The translations under genes and the position numbers were made by a program. From JAXGZG01 sp050952065 (GTDB lineage: Bacteria > Bacillota > Sulfobacillia > Fermentithermobacillales > Fermentithermobacillaceae), in assembly GCA_050952065.1 (NCBI GenBank), contig JBMNKF010000008.1, positions 1 through 64,000 of the forward strand: a stretch of DNA of 64,000 nt, in the 5' to 3' direction. Under the pieces are notes generated by a model. That model saw nothing but the letters and a program-made list of their open reading frames with translations. It was not told the DNA's origin and ran no database searches. Within the stretch, counting starts at the first letter, position 1. Each line of letters begins with the position of its first letter. This document shows, piece after piece, positions 1-7,745 of this stretch.

Positions 1-67
1 TTTAGAAGACGCGGGCGAAGCGGCAGGGGGAACGACAGGGGATGAGACAATGGAAACGACGAGATGA
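1..67 (+). CDS. 3' end of an unidentified upstream gene (partial)
   Basis: An open frame entering from the left edge ends at TGA 65-67, overlapping the fabZ ATG by four bases (ATGA). The visible 21 residues are rich in Gly, Glu and Thr and match no family I recognise. The ATGA overlap suggests translational coupling with fabZ, so the gene may belong to fatty-acid synthesis, but that rests on context only. Confidence 0.4.
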   Translation, partial: LEDAGEAAGGTTGDETMETTR

Positions 68-483
68 GGAAGGCCGTCGAGGCGATATTGCCTCATAGGG
101 CGCCCTTTCTTTTTGTGGATAGAATTATCTCGCTGGAACCGGGGAAAAGCGCTGTTGCCGAGTTTGATGTATTGCCCAGTCTGCCTGTGTTTCAGGGACA
201 CTTTCCCCTAGAGCCCATTTTGCCGGGAGTCCTAATCCTTGAAATGCTAGCCCAATGCGGAGCCTTAGCGGTCTTGTCCATGCCAAAGATGCGAGGCAAG
301 ATAGCATATTTGGCTGCAGTAGAGTCGGCAAGATTCCGGCGTCCTGTGAAGCCCGGTGAGACCCTGCGGGCTGTGACCGAGTTGGGGCCCATTCGACGGG
401 GCATCGGCCGAGCCTTGGGTGTTGCATACGTAGATGATGCGGAAGTCGCAAGGGCCACCGTGGCCTTCGCTACACCAAATTGA
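64..483 (+). CDS. fabZ: FabZ-like 3-hydroxyacyl-ACP dehydratase
   Basis: A cytosolic hot-dog-fold dehydratase of type II fatty-acid synthesis that removes water from (3R)-hydroxyacyl-ACP to give trans-2-enoyl-ACP. The 139-residue protein has the usual FabZ length. It opens with the LPHRAPFLFVDRI motif and carries GHFPLEPILPGVLILEMLAQ at about residues 46-65, with the family's catalytic His and Glu in place. The ATG overlaps the upstream stop, which fixes the start. The next gene downstream is a metK wreck, so fabZ appears to be the last intact gene of its operon. The function is typical of the family; substrate length cannot be read from sequence. Confidence 0.88.
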   Translation: MRKAVEAILPHRAPFLFVDRIISLEPGKSAVAEFDVLPSLPVFQGHFPLEPILPGVLILEMLAQCGALAVLSMPKMRGKIAYLAAVESARFRRPVKPGETLRAVTELGPIRRGIGRALGVAYVDDAEVARATVAFATPN

Positions 484-541
484 CACCAATAATGCTCGAT
501 GTTACCATTGCAAGAGCATTGTGCCTAAGGGAGGTCCGCTT

Positions 542-1729
542 ATGTCAACCCATAGGAATGGGCAGGAAACTGTTTACCTCTGAGTCTGTGACGAGGGTCA
601 TCCCGACAAAGTGGCTGATCAGATAGTTGACACGATCTTAGATGCCATTCTCGCAAAGGACAGATTCGCTCGGGTTGCCTGCGAGTGCGTGGTCAAGACG
701 GGATTCGTCTTAGTTGCGGGCGAAATATCCACCGATTGTTATGTGGATATGCCGTCTATCGTGAGAGAGACCCTTCGCAGGACTCGGATATACCAGAGCC
801 AAGTACGGGTTTGAACGCCGACACGTGTGCTGTTTTGACGGCAATAGAGAGCAGTCACCTGATATCGCCATGGGAGTGAACCTCTCTTTGGAGTCCAAAC
901 AAGGTGAAATGACGGATACTATCGGAGCCGGTGACCAAGGGCTCATGTTTGGCTATGCTTGCGATGAGACTCCACCTTCATGCCTATGGGAATTGACCTG
1001 GCCAACCGTTTGGCACGGCGACTGGCGCAGGTAAGGCATGAGAAGGTAATCCCTTATCTTCGCCCTGACGGAAATGACCCAGGTAACTCTTGAGTTATAA
1101 CGACGGCGTTCCCGACCCGAGTCCATACTGTGGTGGTGTCTGCCCAGCACGCGGCCGACGTAGGGTTGGATAGGATCCGTCAAGATATCATTTCCGAGGT
1201 AATTGAAGAAGCCATTCCCAGCGGAATGATGGACAACCGTACTAGGATCCTTGTCAATGCCACAGGACGCTTCGTATAGGAGGTCCTCAAGGTGATTGTG
1301 GCCTACCGGTAGGAAGATTATCTCCGTATACCTATGGTGGGTTTGCCCGCCATGGCGGCGGCGCTTTCTCGGGCAAAGACCCAACCAAAGTCGACCGCTC
1401 AGCCAGCTATGCTGCAAGATATGTCGCTAAGAACGTAGTGGCGGCGGACTCAGCAGAGAGTGCGAAGTCCAGGTAGCCTATGTTATTGGAGTGGCCAAGC
1501 CGGTATCTGTCACCGTGGATACAAGGGCACCTCCAAAGTGCCCGGGCAATGCGTGGAAGAAGCGGTCATTAGGGCTTTCGACTTCGCCCCGCAGCAATTA
1601 TAGATAGATTTCGATCTGCGCCGCCCTATATACTCCCAGGTTTCGACCTATGGCCACTTTGGCCGCGACGATCTTGACCTCCCTTGGGAGCGTCTCGATC
1701 TTGTGGACGACCTGCTGAAGCACGTGTAG
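542..1729 (+). pseudogene. metK: Decayed S-adenosylmethionine synthetase (metK)
   Basis: A good Shine-Dalgarno (AAGGGAGG, about 527-534) precedes ATG 542, but that frame stops after 13 codons. MetK signatures follow in changing frames: KLFTSESVT, GHPDKVADQI, VACECVVKTGFVLVAGEI, SPDIAMGV, GAGDQGLMFGYACDETPP, PYLRPDG, HTVVVSAQH, ATGRFV, HGGGAFSGKDPTKVDRSA, then FDLRRPIY and YGHFGRDDLDLPWE near the end (TAG 1727-1729). At least six frameshifts and several in-frame stops separate these blocks, while their order and spacing match a full-length MetK of about 390 residues. The lesions are too many for sequencing error, so this is a dead gene. SAM synthetase is normally essential, so another copy is expected elsewhere. 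Confidence 0.92.
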
Positions 1730-2136
1730 CGCCCATCTTCTCTTCCCCACATATGATGGCGGGAGGGTTCTTGGTTGCTTGACCCGAGGAGAGTCCCCTT
1801 GCTCCTGTTGGGGATTTGGTGTATTCTGGAAATCACTCAAGAGTTGACTAGATCGCGATCTGTGCCGGGCCAATTCGGGCTCTGATTGTGGTTAAGGATC
1901 ATCCGGACCTAATGAAGGGGCTGTCCGGCTTCTATGGTTCAAGGTGGGTTTTGTGTGCCGTTCTTATCTAATTGTATCGGTGTTGTTGGAGAGTACCATG
2001 GAAGATGCCTGGCGCACTTTTGGGAATCCTAGTAAACGATGGATTGGTCGCCGACAGAGTCTCAGAGAGGCGTGCCGCACCTAATCCTTAGCCTATAGAA
2101 TGCGTGTTGAGTGTTTGCTACCGAGGAGTCATCTTG
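1730..2136 (+). other. Gene-free stretch between two pseudogenes
   Basis: About 400 bases with no open frame I can assign. Short open pieces exist in all frames, for example around 1880-1990, but none carries a recognisable motif. The stretch sits between the metK wreck and the GGDEF wreck and may be the remains of another gene decayed past recognition. No terminator with a T-tract and no clear promoter was found. Confidence 0.4.
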
Positions 2137-3329
2137 ATGCAAAACAAGGTGAAAAACCATATTCGTGGATTGTGGGCGTCCTGGGCGTCGTGTTATACAT
2201 TCTCGCCTGTAAGTCGGGCCCAAGGCGGAATCCGTCAAATGATTTGCCCTCAGTATTTTGCTCTGTTGGGTACTTTTGTCATAACCGACTTCTACCGTAC
2301 CCCGCTAAAGCATGGTTACAGCGGGAGTTTTGGCCTTGCGCCTATAGTGGCTGCTCTTCTGACCGTAGGCATGCCGGGTGCCATATCTCTCAATTTGGCC
2401 ACGATGGTAGCCTGGCTTGCTAGACGAAAGTGCTTTCGCCAATCGTTTTACACAATGGGTTTGCAAGGTTGTTTCTACCGCCGTCGGCTACTACGCTGGG
2501 CGAACTCTAGGTGGGGCTTTTGATGGGCATCGTGCCTCAGTGAGCCTGGTGATCTTCGCAGCGGTCTATTTTTTGGTGAGTGCAATCCTGTCGTGGGTCT
2601 TCGGGAGGATGAGTTCGACCTCCTTGGCCAATCAAGAGAAGATGTACAACCTCAGCTATCACTTTATCCATACTGGATACTCCTCGGCATTCGGCGCTCT
2701 CATGGCCAATACGCGACAAATTGGTGGGGACCCTGCTGTTTTATGTGTCGTGCTCCATCGTCTCGATTACGGCGGTCCTCATTAGCAAGGCCGGGCACAG
2801 GGCTGTGAACGATGAGATAGAGTATGAGCGGGTTAAAGCGATGGCCGCGACCGATCCCTTGACAGGTCTTTACAATTACAGACAGTTCCAGATCGCTTTG
2901 AGCGATGCTCTACAGGAGGCAGCCAGAACTCGGGGTGTCGTCAGTCTCATATACCTGGATCTTGACGGGTTTCGGGAAATCAACAATACCTATGGGCACC
3001 AATCGGGTGACGACACTCTCAAACTAGTGGCCGATGTTCTTCGGTCCTCGTGCCGGGAAAAGGACACCATCTCCAGGCCAGGAGGTGATGAGTTCACTGT
3101 GGTCTTGCCGGGGGCATCCAAAGATGAAGCCTACGGGGTGGTCAAGAGGATCAGCGCCAATTTGTTGGGCGTCAAAGTCGTATCGAAAACCGCCGGAGAA
3201 CTACCGCTTGAACTCAGCGCCAGTTACGGAGTGGCGACTTTCCCAGAAGACGGCCGCGATATCATAAGCATCATTAAGTCGGCCGACGACGAGCTGTACC
3301 GGAACAAGAACATGAAGAACTTGACATGA
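2137..3329 (+). pseudogene. Frameshifted membrane-bound GGDEF protein (diguanylate cyclase)
   Basis: GAGGAG at 2123-2128 precedes ATG 2137, but the coding frame changes near 2155, 2220, 2430 and 2725. Reading across the shifts gives several hydrophobic helices, then a complete GGDEF domain (ATDPLTGLYNYRQFQ, LDLDGFREINNTYGHQSGDD, RPGGDEFTVVLPG) ending at TGA 3327-3329. The helical part resembles the N-terminal module of the intact HD-GYP protein at 7746-9032. GGDEF domains make c-di-GMP from two GTP; the GGDEF loop itself is intact. An ATG at 2721 could open the domain plus one membrane helix, but without the sensor module. Four shifts make an inactive gene most likely. Confidence 0.72.
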
Positions 3330-4090
3330 TGGAGCATCTGGTGGGGCGCCGCATTTCCAGTTGGTTTGGGGACCTCTTGTTTGGAGTCCCTGGGAATTGC
3401 GCCTTGTGCGGCTCAGTCTTAGAGCCAGAACGCTTGAGTGTAACGGAGATCTGCAGTCCCGATTCGGTCATGGGGATTTGCCCTCTTTGCCTTGATGACC
3501 TTCGAGTGTCCATGCGTAGCGTGTGTGCTATCTGCGGCATTCCCATGATTGGCTCTATGAGTCTTTGTTCGGACTGCCGCTCCAGTATGGGATATTTCGA
3601 TGCCCAGAGATCGGCAGGGTTATATCGAGGAAACCTGCGCAGGTGCGTCAGGCGTCTCAAGTATGGAGGCGAGCGGTGGCTTTCGGGTCCTTTGGGCCGT
3701 CTTGTGGCGGAGTCCGCGCGCGTGTTCTTGCCTTTGGATATAGTAGTGCCGGTCCCTATAGACCCCGGAAGTCTCAACCAGAGGGGGTTTAATCAGGCCA
3801 GGGATTTGGCCGGGAAAGTCTCCACGTGCCTTAAGGTTCCCATGGAAGACCCGTTGTGCCGGGCTCAGCGGCGTGAACACCAAGCGTGGCTTGGCAGAAG
3901 GGATAGGCGAGGAAATCTTAGGGGAACCATGGAGGTTAGAGAAGGAGTTGACCTCACCGGTTTGAGGGTCCTCGTAGTTGACGATGTTATGACAACCGGC
4001 GCTACGCTGGACGAGGCCGCTCGCGCTCTAAGAAAAGTGGGAGCAGTCCGGGTGTATGGGGCGACCGTGGCAAGGACATCTCTTGAGTAG
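3326..4090 (+). CDS. comF: ComF family phosphoribosyltransferase-like protein
   Basis: A 254-residue protein with two Cys pairs forming zinc-ribbon-like motifs in the N-terminal third (CALCG, CPLC, CAIC, CSDC) and a C-terminal PRTase-type domain. The PRPP-loop motif VLVVDDVMTTGAT lies near residue 215. ComF proteins are cytosolic and are linked to DNA uptake and processing in competent bacteria; the phosphoribosyl substrate is unknown. The ATG overlaps the stop of the GGDEF wreck (ATGA), so the two were once translationally coupled. Length and motifs are normal and the gene looks intact. It may depend on transcription through the decayed genes upstream. Confidence 0.85.
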   Translation: MMEHLVGRRISSWFGDLLFGVPGNCALCGSVLEPERLSVTEICSPDSVMGICPLCLDDLRVSMRSVCAICGIPMIGSMSLCSDCRSSMGYFDAQRSAGLYRGNLRRCVRRLKYGGERWLSGPLGRLVAESARVFLPLDIVVPVPIDPGSLNQRGFNQARDLAGKVSTCLKVPMEDPLCRAQRREHQAWLGRRDRRGNLRGTMEVREGVDLTGLRVLVVDDVMTTGATLDEAARALRKVGAVRVYGATVARTSLE

Positions 4091-4250
4091 AAGCGGTGCA
4101 TGCGGCAAGTAGGGCCAAAGGTCGGTGCCGAGCGGGGATTGGGTCTCCCTGCCCAGTTTACGGGGGCAAACTAACGCTATACGGGTACTTTCCGATTACA
4201 GCAATGAGCGGAGTTGCGAGTTGCACATATCTCTCAAAGGGTGATAAACG

Positions 4251-4547
4251 GTGATGATTTCTCGGGCTCAAATCGCAAAGACTGTCGAAATCTATAGAAA
4301 GCAAAATGCCAACCGTGCCGAAAAGTGGTTGGATGGCACGATGGAATGTGCAAGACTTGACGAGTGCCTTCCTCTTAACAAAAAATACCTCGATCAGGTT
4401 CGCAACATTGTGCGGGAAACCCCCGATGTTCGCACCGATAGAATTCAAGAATGCCAGGACAAAGTCACCCAAGGCAAGTATGTCGTTGACTCCAATGAAG
4501 TTGCTGACAAGCTGCTTGGCAGGCTGTTCGCCGACAGACTCAGGTAG
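4251..4547 (+). CDS. flgM: FlgM-like anti-sigma-28 factor
   Basis: A 98-residue protein whose C-terminal half (PDVRTDRIQECQDKV, GKYVVDSNEVADKLL) has the FlgM pattern that binds SigD/FliA. FlgM holds the flagellar sigma factor inactive in the cytosol until the hook is complete. AAAGGGTGA at 4236-4244 lies six bases before GTG 4251 and nine before ATG 4254, so either may be the start. No other flagellar gene is in the window. Firmicute flgM often follows comF, which fits the order here. The N-terminal half is less typical, so the assignment rests on the C-terminal half plus context. Confidence 0.75.
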   Translation: MMISRAQIAKTVEIYRKQNANRAEKWLDGTMECARLDECLPLNKKYLDQVRNIVRETPDVRTDRIQECQDKVTQGKYVVDSNEVADKLLGRLFADRLR

Positions 4548-4571
4548 AGGAGAACGTTTCTACGAAACCAA

Positions 4572-4600
4572 AAAGCCCCGGGCACTGGCACCGGGGCTTT
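4572..4600 (-). terminator. Terminator between flgM and csp (T-tract on the minus strand)
   Basis: A perfect 10-bp stem (AAAGCCCCGG 4572-4581 with CCGGGGCTTT 4591-4600) encloses a 9-nt loop. Read on the minus strand the stem runs into TTTTTGG, so it is a good factor-independent terminator for the cold-shock gene. It lies between converging genes and may also end flgM transcription, though on the plus strand only TTT follows. Confidence 0.8.
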
Positions 4601-4615
4601 CTCTCGCCATTTAGT

Positions 4616-4816
4616 TTAGGAGACTACAGCTACATTGGCTGCTTGCAGCCCCTTGGGACCGTCGACGATGTCGAACTCGACGATGTCACCTTGGTTTAGT
4701 GTGCGGAATCCCTCAGTCTGAATAGCGGTGTAGTGCACGAAGACGTCTGGTCCGTCGTCGCGCTCGATGAATCCGTAACCCTTTTCCGCGTTGAACCATT
4801 TTACTTTACCTTGCAT
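4616..4816 (-). CDS. csp: CspA-family cold-shock protein
   Basis: A 66-residue single cold-shock domain, the normal full length. It begins MQGKVKWFNAEKGYGFIE and has the RNA-binding motifs KGYGFI (RNP1) and VFVHY (RNP2), followed by the conserved GDIVEFDI stretch. Such proteins bind single-stranded RNA or DNA and act as RNA chaperones in the cytosol. AGGAGG lies about nine bases before the ATG. It is monocistronic: its own promoter is at 4892-4920 and a T-tract terminator lies just past the stop. The leader of about 70 nt is shorter than those of cold-induced csp genes such as E. coli cspA. Confidence 0.93.
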   Translation of the reverse strand: MQGKVKWFNAEKGYGFIERDDGPDVFVHYTAIQTEGFRTLNQGDIVEFDIVDGPKGLQAANVAVVS

Positions 4817-4891
4817 TTCGGGACATTCCTCCTAATTCCTTGACAACGGGTCCCGGCCACGTCGTCTCCTGGAGCTTTGCGCTCGTTCAGC

Positions 4892-4920
4892 ACTATAGCA
4901 TGCCCCAAAGGGCCAGTCAA
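4892..4920 (-). promoter_or_regulatory. Sigma-A type promoter for csp
   Basis: On the minus strand TTGACT (4920-4915) and TATAGT (4897-4892) are separated by exactly 17 bases, each one mismatch from consensus. Transcription would start near 4885 and give a 5' leader of about 70 nt. Confidence 0.72.
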
Positions 4921-4940
4921 CAGACATTTATTGTGCCAAC

Positions 4941-5014
4941 TGTGGATAGTGTGGGTAACTCTGTTGATAAGCAGTTAGGGCGCGATTTCGTTCTGGGGAT
5001 AGGGTTGTGGATTG
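4941..5014 (+). promoter_or_regulatory. Cluster of DnaA-box-like 9-mers
   Basis: Three 9-mers each within one base of the DnaA box TGTGGATAA lie within 30 bp: TGTGGATAG (4941-4949), TGTGGGTAA (4950-4958) and TGTTGATAA (4962-4970). A weaker TGTGGATTG is at 5006-5014. All share one orientation. They lie in the 324-base gap upstream of csp and hpf. No dnaA or dnaN is near, so a full origin is not implied; DnaA-dependent regulation or titration is possible. The rest of the gap shows no gene. Confidence 0.4.
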
Positions 5015-5155
5015 TCACAACCGGTCGAAAGACGCTGTGGCAAAGATATCCTTGTGTCGAATCGTCATGAGGTCCGTCAATCGGTGCCTGTCTGGAAGGA
5101 TTTAGTTCGCGTTGCGGGAATAATATAAGCCAAACGGGTAGTGGGAGGGATATCA

Positions 5156-5671
5156 GTGGAGATCCTCGTTAGGGGCAAGAACATGGACGTAAGTCCGGCT
5201 CTCAAGAACCATGCAGAGAAGAAACTCAGCAAAATAGACAAGTACCTCCGGCAGTCAGCTCTATCCTGTCAGGCGACATTTTCTACGGAGAGAGATAACT
5301 ATGTACTGGAAGTAACGGTGGCTCTGAATGGCTACCTACTTAGGGCTGAAGAGTCAGCCCGGGATGCTCTCACTGTGTTGGATCTCGTCATGGAGAAGCT
5401 GGAGAGACAGATAGAGAAGTATCGCACTAAGGTCTTGAAACGAGACAAGACAGACGTGCCCCTGCCCAACCACACCAACAGCCAGGAGACAGGCCGCATT
5501 GTCCGGGTGAAGAGATTCCCCATCAAGCCCATGCCTCCTGAAGAGGCCACCATGCAGATGGAACTCTTGGGCCACGACTTCTTCGTGTTCCAGAACGCAG
5601 AAACTGGTTCTGTCAACGTCGTCTATCGCAGAAAGGACGGAGATTACGGCCTGATAGAGCCAGAGGGCTAA
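5156..5671 (+). CDS. hpf: Ribosome hibernation promoting factor, long form
   Basis: Long HPF has an N-terminal domain that binds the 30S decoding centre and a C-terminal domain that dimerises, giving 100S ribosomes in stationary phase. Here the N-terminal domain (EILVRGKNMDVSPALKNHAE and following) covers about 100 residues. A linker leads to the C-terminal domain, beginning RIVRVKRFPIKPMPPEEA and ending near DGDYGLIEPEG. I choose GTG 5156 because GGGAGGG (5143-5149) lies six bases upstream and the product then starts like other HPFs; a GTG at 5141 is in frame but has no suitable site. The 171-residue length suits the long form. The gene heads a long plus-strand run to prfB. Confidence 0.92.
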   Translation: MEILVRGKNMDVSPALKNHAEKKLSKIDKYLRQSALSCQATFSTERDNYVLEVTVALNGYLLRAEESARDALTVLDLVMEKLERQIEKYRTKVLKRDKTDVPLPNHTNSQETGRIVRVKRFPIKPMPPEEATMQMELLGHDFFVFQNAETGSVNVVYRRKDGDYGLIEPEG

Positions 5672-5683
5672 GGGCCACAGACT

Positions 5684-6838
5684 ATGTTTCAGCCAAGGGT
5701 TACTGCTTTAGTGTTTGAAGGTGGACAAGCAAAGACCTCCTTGGATGAGATCATGACAAGGGTCCGGCGCTCGGTTGTGTTGGATACCTTGGAGAGACTT
5801 CAGAGTGTTGACTCCATTGAGGAAGTCGTGCTGGTGACCAACTATCCCGACCTCGGCCGTGAGGCAGAGCGTCTTGGTGTGACGGTCGATTGCGAAGCCC
5901 CGGGAAGTCCCAAGTTCCATTTTGGCCGCAGGCTTAGAGAGGTTATCGTAAAGCGACGGCTGGAAAACGTCATTTACATGGGAGGTGCTGCGGCTCCTTT
6001 ACTTTCGGCCCAGGAGTTTGACGACATCGCTCAAGCTCTCAAACGGGAGCGTAACTTAGTGATCATGAACAACGTGCAGTCAGCCGACTTAGTTGCGTTT
6101 TCGCCGGCTAGGGCGGTCGACGAAATTGAACTTCCCGACAAGGACAACTCTCTGGGTAACCTCCTTCGGGATATCGGTATGCGACGTCTGTTGGTTCCCA
6201 ATTCAGGTCGCGTGAACTTCGACCTTGATACTCCCACCGACGTTCTAATTCTGGGCATGCACCCAGATTGCGGCGCCAGGACAAAAGAGACTCTGGCTTC
6301 TCTAGATTGGTCGAGGCGTGCTATCGACGAGGCTTTTTCGGTACTTAGACAACCGTCACGAGAAGTAGCGGTTATCGGGCGTGTGGGCCCGGCGGTGATC
6401 CAGTATATAAACGCGAATATGGTTCACAGAATGCGAGTTTTTTCCGAAGAAAGAGGTATGAAGGCTTTAGGTCGTGAAGACCGAGGAGAGGTTGTCTCTC
6501 TTCTTGGGTTCTTCCTTGAGGATGTGGGGCCGCGCAAGTTCTTTAGTCACTTGAGCAGGATTGCAGATGTAGCGTTTATTGACACTAGGGTGATTTTCAG
6601 TCATCTGAGGAAGTACCTTTCTGATTGGGACCGGTTTCAATCGGACTTGGGGCATTACGAACTCATTGAAGATCCTTGGACCAGGGAATTCACGAAATGC
6701 GCCATTGAAGCCGAAATCCCAGTAGTCTTGGGAGGGCACAGCCTTGTTGCGGCCGGTCTTTGGCTTATGGCTGAGATGATAGCCAAGGAAAGAGAGGACC
6801 TGGGCTATCGCCATAACACTTTCGTTCTGTCAAGGTGA
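5684..6838 (+). CDS. Uncharacterised protein with a nucleotidyltransferase-like N-terminus
   Basis: A 384-residue soluble protein starting 12 bases after hpf. The first 190 residues (TALVFEGGQAKTSLDEIM, VVLVTNYPDL, VIYMGGAAAPLLSAQEFDDI, VNFDLDTPTDVLIL) have the layout of GT-A/MobA-like NTP transferases. The final block, with an Asp pair before a pattern like that seen in 2-phospho-L-lactate guanylyltransferases, supports this. The C-terminal half shows no motif I know. I cannot name a substrate. It could equally be a degenerate, non-catalytic member of the fold. Its position between hpf and secA hints at a housekeeping role, but that is inference. Confidence 0.6.
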   Translation: MFQPRVTALVFEGGQAKTSLDEIMTRVRRSVVLDTLERLQSVDSIEEVVLVTNYPDLGREAERLGVTVDCEAPGSPKFHFGRRLREVIVKRRLENVIYMGGAAAPLLSAQEFDDIAQALKRERNLVIMNNVQSADLVAFSPARAVDEIELPDKDNSLGNLLRDIGMRRLLVPNSGRVNFDLDTPTDVLILGMHPDCGARTKETLASLDWSRRAIDEAFSVLRQPSREVAVIGRVGPAVIQYINANMVHRMRVFSEERGMKALGREDRGEVVSLLGFFLEDVGPRKFFSHLSRIADVAFIDTRVIFSHLRKYLSDWDRFQSDLGHYELIEDPWTREFTKCAIEAEIPVVLGGHSLVAAGLWLMAEMIAKEREDLGYRHNTFVLSR

Positions 6839-6877
6839 CGTACCTTTAAGGCTCTAGGTGGTTAGGAAGGTGAGGGT

Positions 6878-7531
6878 GTGGCAGAGGCAAGCCGCATTGT
6901 GCCGGTTTCAGAGTACGAGAGTGTTCTGAAGCGGGTTAGGGACGTCATCACCGCAAGAGTGGTGGCGGCGGCGGATGGATCTATCGAAGAAGTTCATATC
7001 CTTGCGGGCGCAGGTAGAGCCGTCAAGTACATAGTCCGCGATGTTGAGTCATCCATCATCGCGGCTTTCGGCGTGCCTCTAGACAGGCGCAAAATATCTG
7101 TGGCGCAGATAGGCCAGAGCGCTGCTTCACGAGACTCGAAAAGGGTTCAGCTTGTCAAGGTGGAGATAATCTCTGAGGCAGATGGTGCTCAGGTTGTTGT
7201 CCATCTAAAGTGGGCCGGGAAAGAAGTGAGCGGGTGCGAGCGGGGCACGCCGACGCCTCGCAACTGGCTGGTGTTGGCGGCCAGTGCCACTATGAAGGCC
7301 CTGAGCGAATATGTTATGCCCGAAGTGTCTTTTCACCTGCAAGATGTCACCGTGGCACAGGTAAAGTCTTTGAGAGTGGCCTTGGTCTCAATAATCGCAT
7401 CGTTTTCGGGCCGGGAACAGCTTTTGACGGGGTCTTGCCCCGTATCTCTGGACGAAAGGGAAGCCGCTGTCAAAGCGACGCTAGATGCTCTCAATCGCAG
7501 GTTCTCGGTGTTCGCAGATCAGGATGGCTAA
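6878..7531 (+). CDS. Conserved hypothetical protein
   Basis: A 217-residue soluble protein starting at GTG 6878 behind AGGAAGGTGAGGG. A conserved-looking segment lies at about residues 34-75 (EEVHILAGAGRAVKYIVRDV, then FGVPLDRRKISVAQIG), reminiscent of sequences seen in other Firmicutes without known function. The remainder alternates short strands and helices, with no transmembrane segment or signal peptide and no catalytic motif I recognise. It sits 39 bases after the NTP-transferase-like gene and before the HD-GYP gene, all on the same strand, so co-transcription is likely. I assign no function. Confidence 0.6.
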   Translation: MAEASRIVPVSEYESVLKRVRDVITARVVAAADGSIEEVHILAGAGRAVKYIVRDVESSIIAAFGVPLDRRKISVAQIGQSAASRDSKRVQLVKVEIISEADGAQVVVHLKWAGKEVSGCERGTPTPRNWLVLAASATMKALSEYVMPEVSFHLQDVTVAQVKSLRVALVSIIASFSGREQLLTGSCPVSLDEREAAVKATLDALNRRFSVFADQDG

Positions 7532-7549
7532 CGAGATGTGTCGTAAAAG

Positions 7550-7741
7550 GTGAATTACCGCAAGATGTAGAAAAGACTGGTTGCCGGCAGCGAGCTGTTT
7601 ACAGAAGCGGAGGCTAAGATCCGGGCTAGCGGTTCGGAGATGCCGACTCCGGGGGTTTCGCTCGTGAACAAGCTCATGAAGGTCCTTCTCGCCATCTTTG
7701 CGATGGTTTTCGCGGGAGCTTCGCTATGGCAGCTGGGTTAA
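7550..7741 (+). pseudogene. Small one-helix membrane protein ORF with an in-frame amber codon
   Basis: AAAAGG just upstream of GTG 7550 opens a frame that meets TAG at 7568-7570 after six codons, then stays open for 56 codons to TAA 7739-7741. The second part has a charged start (AGSELFTEAEAKIRASGSE) and a C-terminal hydrophobic helix (MKVLLAIFAMVFAGA). The TAA ends five bases before the GTG of the HD-GYP gene, as if the two were once coupled. Without the amber this would be a 62-residue single-pass protein. Either a nonsense mutation has inactivated it, translation restarts downstream, or it is not a gene. Confidence 0.4.
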
Positions 7742-7745
7742 CGAC

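Noticed and set aside
4941..5014. Replication origin
   Set aside because: Only three to four boxes, no AT-rich unwinding region, and no dnaA, dnaN, rpmH or gidA nearby.
4840..5070. Open frame of 76 codons in the csp-hpf gap
   Set aside because: It overlaps the csp promoter and leader, has no ribosome site, and its peptide has no recognisable pattern; the DNA is better explained by promoter and DnaA-box-like repeats.
7568..7570. Pyrrolysine or other amber recoding in the small ORF
   Set aside because: No pyl gene or tRNA-Pyl is visible in the window, and genes here end freely in TAG (for example yvcK's neighbour rapZ, and glmM), so amber is an ordinary stop.
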